In this document: one piece after another, positions 38,322 through 46,987 of the stretch
How the letters are laid out: the number at the start of each line of letters is the position of its first letter
Numbering within the stretch: position 1 is the first letter of the stretch
NCBI RefSeq assembly: GCF_002872335.1
Contig: NZ_NJAG01000045.1
Coordinates: 186,001-250,000 of the forward strand
Origin: Siphonobacter sp. BAB-5405
GTDB lineage: Bacteria; Bacteroidota; Bacteroidia; Cytophagales; Spirosomataceae
Direction of reading: 5' to 3'
Length of the DNA stretch: 64,000 nucleotides
Made by a program: the position numbers and the translations under genes
Notes under the pieces: model-generated
What the model saw: only the letters and a program-made list of their open reading frames with translations
What the model was told of the DNA's origin: nothing
Databases searched by the model: none

Positions 38322-41300
38322 TTACAAACTAAGATTTAAACCTACACTGAGCGTACGGGCTTCGGGAAAGGCAAAGCGGGTTTCTCGTACGCCATTACGT
38401 CCCGTGGGACTTTTGTCCTTGTAGCAGTACGCAACGTTGGTAACATTGAGGAAGGCGGAAACACCCTGCATCCGAAGCCGTCTGCTCAAGGCGGAAGTCA
38501 GACTGTAATGGAGCGTAACGTTGGAAAGCTTCAGGTGCGTCAGATCCTGTAGGTACCGGGAAGAGTTGGTTACCAGTCCTTTTTCAATTAACAACTTCGA
38601 GACGGGTGCTACATCCCCGGGTTTCTGCCAGCGATCCAGCAGATTGACACTCATGTTGGAATGCTGTATGTTCCTTCCATCGCCCATAAATTGGGTGGGT
38701 TCCATCCGATTTTCGCCCAGGTTATATAGAATATTGAGCGTCAGAGAGAATTGCTTGTAGCTCAGTTCGTTCACCCAGCCCCCCTGAGCTTTGGGCAGGC
38801 GATCGCCCAGCACGACGTAACTCGAACGGGGATAGGTGCGAATGGTGGTTCGGTCCACGACAGAGCCATCGGGAGCGTAGAATTGCTCATTACCCGTCTC
38901 CGGATTCACGCCCGCCCAGCGAATCCCCCAGATCGCCGTGGTACTGTAGCCTTCCCGAATGGCGGCGTTGGCCTCGCTCGCAGTAGAGGCCGGGTCGCTG
39001 TACACGGAAGTAAAACCCTGATTGTACTGCAAAATCCGGTTGCGGTTAAAACCCGTCGTCAGCGTCGAACGCCATTTAAAGTGCTTGCTCTGAATGAAGT
39101 GCGTTTGCAGCGTGATATCAAAACCCTGATTACGCATATTAGCGGTATTGTAGGAAATGCTACCATAACCCGTTTCCAGCGGAACTTCTACGTTGGAAAT
39201 CAGGTCGTGGATCGTATTCTGATAATATTCCGCCGTAATTGAAAGCCGGTCAAACAGCGTAAGATCCAGTCCCAGGTTGAGTTTCAGGTTTTTTTCCCAG
39301 CTTAAATTGGGGTTGGGAGCGGAAGAAGTTTCCGGTACGGCAGCTACGTAGCCGTTATAATTGCCATAACTAAAATTGTACAGACCCCGGGCGGCATACG
39401 AGCCAATGCGGGAATTGCCCGTTGAGCCGTAGCTGGTTCGAAGTTTCAGAAAAGTAAATGCCGGATGATTTTGCAAAAACGGCTCCTTGCTGATAATCCA
39501 GCTCAGACCGACGGCGGAATTAAGGGCCAGGTTGAAATCACTGCCAAACATGGACGACTGATCCGCCCGGATGCTGCTGGTAAACAGGTACTTTTTCTTA
39601 AAATCGTACGTAGCCTGAGTGTAATACGAAACAGTTGCATTTTCCTGTCTGGAAGAAGAAGCGGACTGGCGGGTAGCCTGGCTGATCTCCCGAATGCGAT
39701 CGTAGGTAAAGTTCGTGCCTGATCCGGCCAGTAACACGGTTCGCTGGTCCTGGGCTTCCAGTCCTGCAATCACCTGCACGGAATGCTTCTGTTGGAAGGT
39801 TTGGGTATACGTACCCTGCAGATAGCCCAGCCAGCCCAGGGTCTGCCGATCAAAAATCTGTAACTGTCCGCCTTTGGTACTACCCGTCGCGTTTTTGGCT
39901 GAATCGTAGCTTACATCCTTACTCTGCGAAAAATTAGTTCCGATGGTTCCCGAAATCGTAAAGTTCGGGGCAACCGCGTAGTGCAGATTGGCGTTGCCAT
40001 TAAAAGCCAGTGCATCGGTAACGGCCTCATTTTGAGCCAGCACGGCTAAGGGGTTGGGCACACCCAGTAAGGTCGTAAAGTTCCCTTCCGCATCGTAAGG
40101 CGACAGGTTAGGGGGGAGGTACGCGTTGTTTTTGAAGTTATCGAGTCCGCTTTTTTTAATAATGGTCGGTGATAGTGTTACGCCTAGTTTAAGTTTCCGA
40201 TTCAGGATACTATTTACCTTCAAGCTCAGATTGATCTGCTGCAAATCATTCTTCAGTGCACTGGCCTGCTGGTAACGATAGCCCGTTGAAAAGCGGTAGG
40301 TCGTGCCTTCCTTACCCCCCGAGACATCCGCATTGATCGCCGTGTAGGAAGCATTCCGGGTGGTAAGGCCCAGCCAGTCGGTATCAATTGTAGAGCTACC
40401 GGCCTGGGCGGCGGCCTGCGATTCCGTGAAACCACTGTTGAGCAAGGCTTCCCGTTTGAGTGTAAAATACTCCGGACCACTCAACAGCTTCATGCGGTTG
40501 ATGAACGTTGACACGCCCCGGGAGACGGAGACGTGAGCCGCCGTCCGGCCCGCTGAGCCTGCTTTGGTGGTAATGATGATGACTCCGTTGGCCGCATTGG
40601 CTCCGTAAATGGTAGTCGCCGAGGCATCCTTAAGAATGGAAATAGAGGCAATATCCTGCGGATTGATACCCGCGATGGGGTTAATCAGCGTTTCACCGGA
40701 GAAGATTTGAGCGGCATCGCCGCGTTCCTGCTCCATGATGGGGATACCATCGATGACAAACAGCGGTTGCGTCGAGGTCGTTCGCGTACCACCAACGGGT
40801 GTAAGCGTACCCTGACCACGAATGTTGATTTTCACGGGTGTACCCAGTTGCGTCGTCGGTTCCACGTATACGCCAGCGGCGAGTCCTTCCAGCATTTTGT
40901 CGAAGCTCTCAATGGGTCGATACGGTTGTAATTCTTTCGCGTTGATCTGCGAAATGCTACCGATTACCTCCTCTTTGGGTGTGCCGTTGGTATAGGCATT
41001 GGTGATGACCAGTTCATTCATTTGCCGGGATTCGGGTTCCATTTCGATATCCAGCGTGGACGATGAACCCAGGGGCTGGGAAAGGATCGGCTTCATGCCC
41101 ACCATCCGGAACTCCAGCCGGGCCTGGTTCAGGTCCACGGCCGAAATCGTACCCGTGTAGTAGCCTTCCGCATTGGTAACGGCCAGCACGCGTCCCGTTG
41201 ACGAACGCACCGATACCCCCGGTAAGGGTATTTTCTCGGACCGATCCATGACCCGGCCGCTCACGCGTCGCTGGGCCTGCGTCCGTACCAGAATGCGATT

Positions 41301-41573
41301 GCCTTTTTGCAGAAAAGCCAGATTGCTGAGGCTGGACAGGTCCCGTAAAATGACCGGGAACGGCCCCGTACTGTTGAAATCAAACCGGCGTTTAAGGGGA
41401 ATATCCTGGGCGTCGTAGTGAAACTGAACGCCCGCCTGTTTTTCGATTTCTGAAAAAATAGTAGTCAGGCTGGCTTGCTGGAGTCGTAGGGTAAGCTGCT
41501 GGGCTCCCGCCTGATTCCATATGCCAAAACTAATCCAAAGGGCTACAAGCAGCCCAGGTACCCGTGTAATCAT
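38322..41573 (-). CDS. SusC/RagA family TonB-dependent receptor with STN domain
   Basis: 1,083 residues. After a signal peptide comes an STN domain (about 25-100), which in sensor receptors contacts the FecR anti-sigma protein, then a carboxypeptidase-like beta domain, the plug (KINIRGQGTLTPVG, PLFVIDGIP, ISILKDASATTIYGANAANG) and a large beta-barrel ending RTLSVGLNLSL. A TonB-box-like stretch would be NELVITNAY, not the usual D-E-V-V-V-V-G-Y-G. Its start overlaps the fecR stop by 4 bp (ATGA), so the two are translationally coupled. The ligand is unknown. Confidence 0.95.
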   Translation of the reverse strand: MITRVPGLLVALWISFGIWNQAGAQQLTLRLQQASLTTIFSEIEKQAGVQFHYDAQDIPLKRRFDFNSTGPFPVILRDLSSLSNLAFLQKGNRILVRTQAQRRVSGRVMDRSEKIPLPGVSVRSSTGRVLAVTNAEGYYTGTISAVDLNQARLEFRMVGMKPILSQPLGSSSTLDIEMEPESRQMNELVITNAYTNGTPKEEVIGSISQINAKELQPYRPIESFDKMLEGLAAGVYVEPTTQLGTPVKINIRGQGTLTPVGGTRTTSTQPLFVIDGIPIMEQERGDAAQIFSGETLINPIAGINPQDIASISILKDASATTIYGANAANGVIIITTKAGSAGRTAAHVSVSRGVSTFINRMKLLSGPEYFTLKREALLNSGFTESQAAAQAGSSTIDTDWLGLTTRNASYTAINADVSGGKEGTTYRFSTGYRYQQASALKNDLQQINLSLKVNSILNRKLKLGVTLSPTIIKKSGLDNFKNNAYLPPNLSPYDAEGNFTTLLGVPNPLAVLAQNEAVTDALAFNGNANLHYAVAPNFTISGTIGTNFSQSKDVSYDSAKNATGSTKGGQLQIFDRQTLGWLGYLQGTYTQTFQQKHSVQVIAGLEAQDQRTVLLAGSGTNFTYDRIREISQATRQSASSSRQENATVSYYTQATYDFKKKYLFTSSIRADQSSMFGSDFNLALNSAVGLSWIISKEPFLQNHPAFTFLKLRTSYGSTGNSRIGSYAARGLYNFSYGNYNGYVAAVPETSSAPNPNLSWEKNLKLNLGLDLTLFDRLSITAEYYQNTIHDLISNVEVPLETGYGSISYNTANMRNQGFDITLQTHFIQSKHFKWRSTLTTGFNRNRILQYNQGFTSVYSDPASTASEANAAIREGYSTTAIWGIRWAGVNPETGNEQFYAPDGSVVDRTTIRTYPRSSYVVLGDRLPKAQGGWVNELSYKQFSLTLNILYNLGENRMEPTQFMGDGRNIQHSNMSVNLLDRWQKPGDVAPVSKLLIEKGLVTNSSRYLQDLTHLKLSNVTLHYSLTSALSRRLRMQGVSAFLNVTNVAYCYKDKSPTGRNGVRETRFAFPEARTLSVGLNLSL

Positions 41574-42565
41574 TGCTCCGCTCTTAAATAAATCGTACGC
41601 TGATGGATGCTATAAGTCAGGTGTTTAGAGAAGCAAATAGTTTCAAGGACCTGGCGAACGTCCTCCCGGTGGAAGGTGCCCGTATACTGCCAGGGTTGGG
41701 TTGGATGTTGGAGAATCAGTTGGTAGCCGTAGGTTCGCTCCATGGCTTCCGCAATGGTTTTAAAATCAGCATTTCTGAAAACCAGATAGTCGTCCTTCCA
41801 GCCGCTGACGGCCAGCGAATCGAAGCTGGTTTGCCTGAGCTGCTGCCGGGCTAGCTGGTACACGGCCTGCTGGCCCGGCAGCAATTGAAGCTGTTGATGA
41901 AGCGTATCTTCCAGTTGTACTTTTCCTTTGAGTAAAGCCACCGAAATCTCCGACTTTTGTGGGTAAGCTGACACGTTAAATTCAGTTCCGAGTACCCGGG
42001 TTGTTAACCCGCCGGTACGCACCAGAAACGGTTTCTGGGCATCATGGTGGATGGAAAAGTAGGCTTCTCCCTCAAGTCGAATTTCGCGGGTGTTTGAAAC
42101 AAAAGCCTTAGGGTAATGAATGGTACTGGCGGCGTTCAGAATCACCGTACTGCCGTCCGATAAGGTCAGTTTGGTTTTTTTGCCATTCGGGTTCGAATAA
42201 TGTACCCATTCCGTAGGCGGTGTTTTCGTACGGGTTTCGCGGTTTACGTACCAAAAACCCACTCCCAGACTTACTACCAGCAAAATCGAAGCGGCAATGA
42301 GCCAGGGTTTTCGTTGGGGCAACTGTACCGTCGGGGTTTCGTCGATGTAGGCCTGTAAACGGTCTTTTTCCTGTTCAAACTCCAGGGCGGGCAATCGTCC
42401 GGTCAGCAGATCAAGCAGGCTTTCGGCCGCTACGACTTCATCGAGCTTCTCCGGGTGCGTGCGTATCCAATGCTCCCAGAAGGCAACGGCCTCCGGGTCG
42501 CTTTTCAGATAGTAAGCCAGAAAGGATTCGTCGGCGGCAAAGTCTTCGGCCTGGTAATGATCCAT
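41570..42565 (-). CDS. fecR-like: FecR family anti-sigma regulator
   Basis: 331 residues: a cytoplasmic N-terminal part, one membrane segment at about 86-106 (WLIAASILLVVSLGVGFWYV), then the periplasmic FecR domain (GKKTKLTLSDGSTVILNAAS, LEGEAYFSI) and a C-terminal STN-binding-like module (FKTIAEAMERTYGYQL). It would hold the neighbouring ECF sigma factor inactive until the SusC receptor reports ligand. It follows the sigma gene after 140 bp and couples into susC by overlap. Symbol used in family sense only. Confidence 0.93.
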   Translation of the reverse strand: MDHYQAEDFAADESFLAYYLKSDPEAVAFWEHWIRTHPEKLDEVVAAESLLDLLTGRLPALEFEQEKDRLQAYIDETPTVQLPQRKPWLIAASILLVVSLGVGFWYVNRETRTKTPPTEWVHYSNPNGKKTKLTLSDGSTVILNAASTIHYPKAFVSNTREIRLEGEAYFSIHHDAQKPFLVRTGGLTTRVLGTEFNVSAYPQKSEISVALLKGKVQLEDTLHQQLQLLPGQQAVYQLARQQLRQTSFDSLAVSGWKDDYLVFRNADFKTIAEAMERTYGYQLILQHPTQPWQYTGTFHREDVRQVLETICFSKHLTYSIHQRTIYLRAEQ

Positions 42566-42705
42566 GGTTGACTGCGTTTGAAAACCAGTGCAGGAAAGCA
42601 GTCATTTTTACCGGTGGATATTGAATTATTTTTAAAATATCAAGACAAAGTGCTGTATAACAGGCTATTGGATAGGTAAATTTTTAGAAAAGAAAAGTAC
42701 AAGCC

Positions 42706-43275
42706 TTACCGTACCAGAAAGAAAAGGAGTAGGCTCATCAGAACCTGTACGTGTTTGCGAAGCGTTTTCAGGGCTTCGGATATCTGATTGTATACGGTGC
42801 GGGGCTGCACCTGTAGCTGCTCGGCAATCGACTCGTAGCTGAGTTGTTCGTAGAACCGAAGGCGGATCATTTCCCGCTGGCCGGGGGTAAGTTTGGTTAG
42901 CAGCTGCTGCATGCGAAGGCGGTTGCCCTCGTCGGTTTGCTGGTCCATGAGCACCTCTTCGTAGGAGCGTTCGCTGGGCTGAGGCGTCGTCACCTGAAGC
43001 GAATCGAAGGAAAACGATTGCTCTTTCAGCAATTTCCGTTTGAGGTAGGTAAATAGATAGGACTTGATCTGTGTTACTTCCGGCAAGTGAAATCGGCGGT
43101 CCCACAATTCACAAAATAATTCGTGAATGGCATCTTTCACGAGTTCGCGGTCCGTACTAACCCGGCAACCGAACGTATACAAGGCCTGGTAATAAGACTC
43201 GTAGAGGCTTAGAAAAGCGGCTCGGTTGCCTTTTCGGAGTTGATTCCAGTAGGTATGTTCAGTCGTGTCAGCCAT
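42706..43275 (-). CDS. ECF RNA polymerase sigma factor (FecI-like / Bacteroidota type)
   Basis: 189 residues. Region 2 (AAFLSLYESYYQALYTFGC, then DAIHELFCELWDRR) binds the -10 and core enzyme; region 4 is a helix-turn-helix near the C-terminus (LTPGQREMIRLRFYEQLSYE, VQPRTVYNQISEALKTLRK). It is paired with the FecR anti-sigma gene and would transcribe this SusCD operon. On the minus strand TACTTTTG (43286-43293) is a perfect -7 element only 10 bp from the ATG, so the mRNA would be nearly leaderless. A Fur-like palindrome overlaps this promoter. Confidence 0.94.
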   Translation of the reverse strand: MADTTEHTYWNQLRKGNRAAFLSLYESYYQALYTFGCRVSTDRELVKDAIHELFCELWDRRFHLPEVTQIKSYLFTYLKRKLLKEQSFSFDSLQVTTPQPSERSYEEVLMDQQTDEGNRLRMQQLLTKLTPGQREMIRLRFYEQLSYESIAEQLQVQPRTVYNQISEALKTLRKHVQVLMSLLLFFLVR

Positions 43276-43285
43276 TGAATGGCCG

Positions 43286-43293
43286 CAAAAGTA
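43286..43293 (-). promoter_or_regulatory. Consensus -7 element of the sigma gene
   Basis: Read on the minus strand this is TACTTTTG, an exact TAnnTTTG match. The -33 position is AT-rich and lacks TTTG, as expected for an activator-dependent or repressed promoter. Confidence 0.6.
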
Positions 43294-43300
43294 GTGAAAT

Positions 43301-43321
43301 TATTTATAATCATTATAAATA
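43301..43321. promoter_or_regulatory. Fur-box-like 10-1-10 palindrome in the sigma gene promoter
   Basis: The 21 bp are perfectly symmetric around C43311. The inner 15 bp, TTATAATCATTATAA, match the 7-1-7 Fur consensus TGATAATnATTATCA at 12 of 14 positions. It lies in the spacer/-33 region of the sigma promoter, where a repressor would block it, and about 110 bp upstream of the divergent PepSY gene's promoter. Confidence 0.6.
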
Positions 43322-43329
43322 GAAAACAG

Positions 43330-43351
43330 ATCTGCCCGGATCCGGGCAGAT
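43330..43351. promoter_or_regulatory. 22-bp perfect GC-rich palindrome
   Basis: ATCTGCCCGGATCCGGGCAG with its final AT is a perfect loopless palindrome (11 + 11). AGAAAA and TTTTCT lie just outside. It lies next to the Fur-like site in the divergent promoter region. It could be a second operator or a terminator-like hairpin insulating the two promoters. Confidence 0.55.
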
Positions 43352-43428
43352 TTTCTGGTGAGAAGCGGCTCTTTTACGTGGCCGCCGGGCTAAATATAGG
43401 CAGGATTAGTAAAATAAAGGTTATTTAA

Positions 43429-43461
43429 TTTGGACTAAATACAAATAGCGTTCTAGTTTTG
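43429..43461 (+). promoter_or_regulatory. Promoter of the PepSY gene
   Basis: TTTG (43429-43432), 21 bp, then TAGTTTTG (43454-43461), an exact TAnnTTTG -7 element with a slightly long spacer. It lies about 97 bp before the ATG chosen at 43558. Confidence 0.55.
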
Positions 43462-43557
43462 TAGCTGTTGAGAAAACAGACGCACGTTTCCCGACGCACG
43501 ATCCCATTCTCTAAGGCCCGGTTTATACCCATCTTAAATTTCTTTGTACAACCAATG

Positions 43558-44780
43558 TCCCTGTTTCGAAAAGTTAACAACTGGCTCCATTTGTGGTTAG
43601 GACTCATTTCCGGTGTCATTGTCTTCATTGTCTGTATCACCGGATGTATCTGGGTGTTTAACGATGAAATTACCGCCCTGCTGGAGCCCAACAGTCGCAT
43701 TGAAAAACAGAACAAACCCGTTCTCAAACCCTCGGAACTCAAGCAAATCGCCTCAAACGTGTTTCCGGGTAAACGCGTCGTGTACGCCATTTACCGCATG
43801 GGTCGGGCTGCCGAGGTTTCGCTGGGCGAAGGACGTCGGGGTGATCACACCGTCAGTTTGAATCCCTATACGGGTGAAGTACTGGGCAAGAAGGTGCTCG
43901 AAAAAGATGGAACGGACTTCTTCCGCTTCATTCTCAACGGTCACCGGGCGTTGTGGCTGCCGTATCCCATTGGTCGGCCCATTGTTAATTACGGTACCCT
44001 CGTGTTTGTGGTGTTGCTGATTACGGGACTGATCTGGTGGTATCCCAAGAAATGGAATAAAAGTACGATAGATAAGAGCTTCAAAATAAAGTGGGGAGCT
44101 TCATTCAAACGCCTTAACCTTGATCTGCACAACGTACTCGGCTTTTACTCGTTACTATTTTTACTGGCCATTGCCATGACGGGTATGGTATACGGCATTG
44201 AATGGTACAGTAAAGGCTTGTACTGGGTTACTTCGGGAGGCGATCATCTGCCGCCTTTTGCCCGGAATAGCTCAGATACGTTACAAGCCCAAAAATTCTA
44301 CACCGTGGATCAGGCGATGGACAAGGCCTGGAATACGGTCATCAGCCGTCATCCCGAAGCGGAAGGATTTTTCTACAGCTATCCAAGTCCTAAAGACGCC
44401 AAAGCTCCGATTTCCATCACCATTTACCCGAGCCGTACGCATTTCTACGATAATCAGGGGTACGCCTTCGATCAACATACACTCAAGGAATTTCCGAAAG
44501 ATAAAATCTATGGCAAGCCCTTTGCTGAAGCTTCCACCGGGCTCAAATCCGCCGTATGAACTATGATATTCACGTGGGAAGTGTACTGGGCTTTCCGGGA
44601 AAAGTACTAGCCTTCCTGGCCAGTTTAATTGGAGCTTCCCTGCCGGTTACGGGTTTTCTGGTCTGGTGGAACCGCAAAGGTTTTGGTAAAGGGAAGGGTA
44701 AGAAAAAAGCGAGTGGTGACCGTACATTGCGTCCGGCGAATGCCACCCCGGCCGCCGGCCGACGTTTAAACCCGTCATGA
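43558..44780 (+). CDS. PepSY-associated TM helix protein (iron-uptake-type), split by a one-base frameshift
   Basis: Start chosen at ATG 43558 (MSLFRKVNNWLHLWLGLISG), the usual N-terminus of the PepSY_TM family (PF03929); the 30 residues upstream in frame are not conserved. Four membrane segments flank a periplasmic part; the family has NGHRALWLP near residue 150 and LHNVLGFYSLLFLLAIAMTG near 220. The frame stops at 44559 after TGLKSAV while the next continues MNYDIHVGSVLGFPGKVLAF, the family's last membrane helix. One A missing from AAA at 44545-44547 restores KIRRMNYDIHVG. Relatives accompany siderophore and heme receptors and may reduce ferric iron. Confidence 0.87.
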
Positions 44781-44828
44781 ACCATACCCGCCAGACACTT
44801 CCAGAAAATAGCTAGTCGTTTGCAGCAC

Positions 44829-44865
44829 AAAAGCCCCTCCGGTTCAAGTACCGGAGGGGCTTTTT
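44829..44865. terminator. Rho-independent terminator after the PepSY gene
   Basis: AAAAGCCCCTCCGG and CCGGAGGGGCTTTTT form a perfect 14-bp stem with an 8-nt loop; T tracts on both strands suit either direction. Confidence 0.92.
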
Positions 44866-45014
44866 CGTTTACCAACCCTCAGAAAGAGCCGATGGATTCC
44901 ATAAGATGCTTAAGCTAACCTATATACGGAGTGAGCTGACCGACATGATGTTGTCCATACCTGACAGAGTGCTTTCAACCTCAAATCTGAAACAACGCTC
45001 AAACCTCAAACCCC

Positions 45015-46136
45015 TCAGACCAGCGTAGCCAGCGACTGATTATTGAAACCGCTTAATTCATCCAGGCGTCCTTCCCGAACTTTCTTCACCCAGGTGGGAT
45101 CTGAAAGCAGCGAACGTCCGATAGCCACCAGATCAAAATCTCCACGATCCATGCGGCGAAGGAGTTCATCAATCGAACTGGCCTGAGAGCTTTGACCCTG
45201 GAAGGCACCCATGAAGTCGCTGTTCAGGCCAATGGAACCTACCGTGATGGTGGCTTTACCCGTTACTTTCTTTGCCCATCCGGCAAAATTCAGGTCTGAA
45301 CCTTCAAATTCGGCTTCCCAGAAACGGCGTTGTGAGCAGTGAAAAATATCTACACCGGCATCGGCCAGCGGATTCAGCCAGGCTTCAAGTTCCTGGGGCG
45401 TTTTAGCCAGCTGAACCGTGAAATCCTGTTGTTTCCACTGCGATAATCGCAAAATGATGGCGAAATCATCGCCTACGGCCGCCCGCATCGCTTTCACGAC
45501 TTCCACACCAAAGCGGCTCCGTTCGGCCAGGGTTTTTCCACCAAAAACGTCCGTGCGGGTGTTGAGGCCTTCCCAGAAAAACTGATCGACCAGATAGCCG
45601 TGGGCTCCGTGAATTTCCAGGGAATCGAAACCCAGCCGCTTGGCTTCCGCCGCGGCCTTAGCAAAAGCGGCGATGGTATCAGCAATGTCCGTATCGGTCA
45701 TGGCGACCCCGCCCGTCTGACCCGGCATAACGTAGCCTGAAGGACCTTCGAAGGGTTGGGAAGGCAACCAACCCGACTGGCTGGGTTGCATCACGCCCAT
45801 GTGCCACAGCTGGGGAGCCATGGCTCCACCGGCCTGATGTACGCCATCAATAACTTTTTTCCAGCCAGCAAGGGCTTGGTCACCGTAAAAATGAGGAATG
45901 CTGGGTTCGTTGGAGGAGGCAGGACGATCAATGACCGTACCTTCCGAAAGAATAAGACCAACTTCTCCTTCCGCCCGGCGGCGATAATAAGCCGTGACGT
46001 CATCCGTTGGTACACCCTGGGGCGAAAAGGCCCGGGTCATGGGAGCCATAACGATACGGTTCCGCAGGTGTAATGATTTAAGATCGAAAGGGCGAAACAG
46101 GGCCTCTACCTTTTCAAGGTCTGCAAGGGTTTTCAT
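45015..46136 (-). CDS. NADH:flavin oxidoreductase, Old Yellow Enzyme family (alkene reductase)
   Basis: 373 residues, FMN-binding TIM barrel. The N-terminal RNRIVMAPMTRAF segment, LEIHGAHGYLVDQFFWEG with the substrate-anchoring His pair (H-G-A-H), then TDVFGGKTLAERSRFGVEVV and the FMN-phosphate loop AIGRSLLSDPTWVKK identify it. It reduces activated C=C bonds such as enones, nitro compounds or quinones using NAD(P)H. The gene starts 24 bp from a perfect 21-bp hairpin and points away from a broken HxlR regulator, a common partner of such reductases. Confidence 0.93.
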   Translation of the reverse strand: MKTLADLEKVEALFRPFDLKSLHLRNRIVMAPMTRAFSPQGVPTDDVTAYYRRRAEGEVGLILSEGTVIDRPASSNEPSIPHFYGDQALAGWKKVIDGVHQAGGAMAPQLWHMGVMQPSQSGWLPSQPFEGPSGYVMPGQTGGVAMTDTDIADTIAAFAKAAAEAKRLGFDSLEIHGAHGYLVDQFFWEGLNTRTDVFGGKTLAERSRFGVEVVKAMRAAVGDDFAIILRLSQWKQQDFTVQLAKTPQELEAWLNPLADAGVDIFHCSQRRFWEAEFEGSDLNFAGWAKKVTGKATITVGSIGLNSDFMGAFQGQSSQASSIDELLRRMDRGDFDLVAIGRSLLSDPTWVKKVREGRLDELSGFNNQSLATLV

Positions 46137-46159
46137 GGGAATGTACGGTTAATATCTAG

Positions 46160-46205
46160 GCGTATTCATTAGCCCCACAGTTTCCTGTGGGGCTAATGAA
46201 TACGC
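46160..46205. promoter_or_regulatory. Perfect 21-bp inverted repeat with 4-nt loop upstream of the OYE gene
   Basis: Arms 46160-46180 and 46185-46205 are exactly complementary around TTTC; the arm core is ATTAGCCCCACAG. It lies between the divergent OYE start and the HxlR remnant. A leader hairpin, an operator, or a MITE/REP-type insertion are all possible; it resembles the perfect palindromes at 1544-1986 in style, not sequence. Confidence 0.85.
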
Positions 46206-46257
46206 AAAACGGGATGCATAGGTTCCTGAAAGCAAGTAGGGATAGTTTAATTAGCTA

Positions 46258-46473
46258 GTGACAAATTTGTCACCATACACAAAAAGGTGTGTACGAACGC
46301 AAGGATCCCAGGCAATACACCTGCGGATGGCGGTTACGGGAGAAATTATTGATGGTAAGTGGAAGCCAGCAATTATTTTTTGCCTGAGTGGGGAACTTCG
46401 GCGACCCAGTGAATTACAGCGGAGCATACCGCAGGCCAGTCGCCGGGTACTTAATGCTTGGGGTCTTCAATAG
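46258..46473 (+). pseudogene. HxlR-family regulator remnant (truncated)
   Basis: 71 codons from ATG 46258. The reading keeps the HxlR winged-helix core: IIDGKWKPAIIFCLSG near residue 30 and RRPSELQRSIPQASRRVLN, the recognition helix, near residue 48, with a Cys at residue 11 where redox-sensing members have one. The reading ends at AWGLQ, about 40 residues short, and the following sequence does not restore the C-terminal wing and dimer helix in any frame. Normal HxlR proteins are 100-130 residues. It is divergent from the OYE gene and would have controlled it. Confidence 0.7.
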
Positions 46474-46531
46474 GAGCAGGCGTTTGAAAAAATTTGGAAG
46501 GGAAAATGCTCCATGCCCGGAAGAGGCCGCT

Positions 46532-46987
46532 TCAGAATCTTAATTCTAAAATGAGTTGATGTTTACACTGAATCTGGTTTTCCCAAATCGGTTGAGGATA
46601 GGCTTCGAGAAAATAGTTGTAGCGGACGTCGATGAGATCAAAGCCCACTCGCTGATAGAGAGCGAACTGATTAATGCTGGAATTGCCAGTCTTAATGAGT
46701 ACTCGAGGGCAGTCTTGTTGGCGGGCTACTTCTATCAAATGGAGCAGCAGCATTTTACCCCATCCCTGGCCTTGGTAGGACGGAGCAATGGCCAGGTTGA
46801 CAATTTCAGCTTTTTGCTCCTGAACTTGTAATAACCCCACACCTTGTGTTTCCCCCTTAAGTTTCAGTAGATAAATTTGACTCAATGGCAAGTATTCCCT
46901 AATTAGTTGCGGGTTTTCATCCGCTAACAAAAGCAGATCCATGGGTAAAGGCTCGTGGGGCTGGAGGGGAGTAATCGAATAGAGCAC
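46532..46987 (-). CDS. GNAT family N-acetyltransferase
   Basis: 151 residues of the single-domain GCN5-type fold. The acetyl-CoA-binding motif is AIAPSYQGQGWGKMLLLHLI near residue 70 (Q-x-x-G-x-G form), preceded by the AEIVNLAI beta strand and followed by KTGNSSINQFALYQRVGFDL, the C-terminal V-loop. Substrate unknown; could be a small amine, peptide end or ribosomal protein. Its stop is 58 bp from the HxlR remnant's end and they converge. Confidence 0.9.
   Translation of the reverse strand: MLYSITPLQPHEPLPMDLLLLADENPQLIREYLPLSQIYLLKLKGETQGVGLLQVQEQKAEIVNLAIAPSYQGQGWGKMLLLHLIEVARQQDCPRVLIKTGNSSINQFALYQRVGFDLIDVRYNYFLEAYPQPIWENQIQCKHQLILELRF

Noticed and set aside
44930-45014. Text CTCAAATCTGAAACAACGCTC similar to the riboswitch insert.
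   Set aside because: It shares only the low-complexity CTCAAA wording and lacks the GTTTTGAGTTTAG start and paired end.
46258-46473. HxlR frame as another homopolymer miscall.
   Set aside because: No single added or removed base restores the C-terminal wing. About 40 residues are missing, so true truncation is the better reading.
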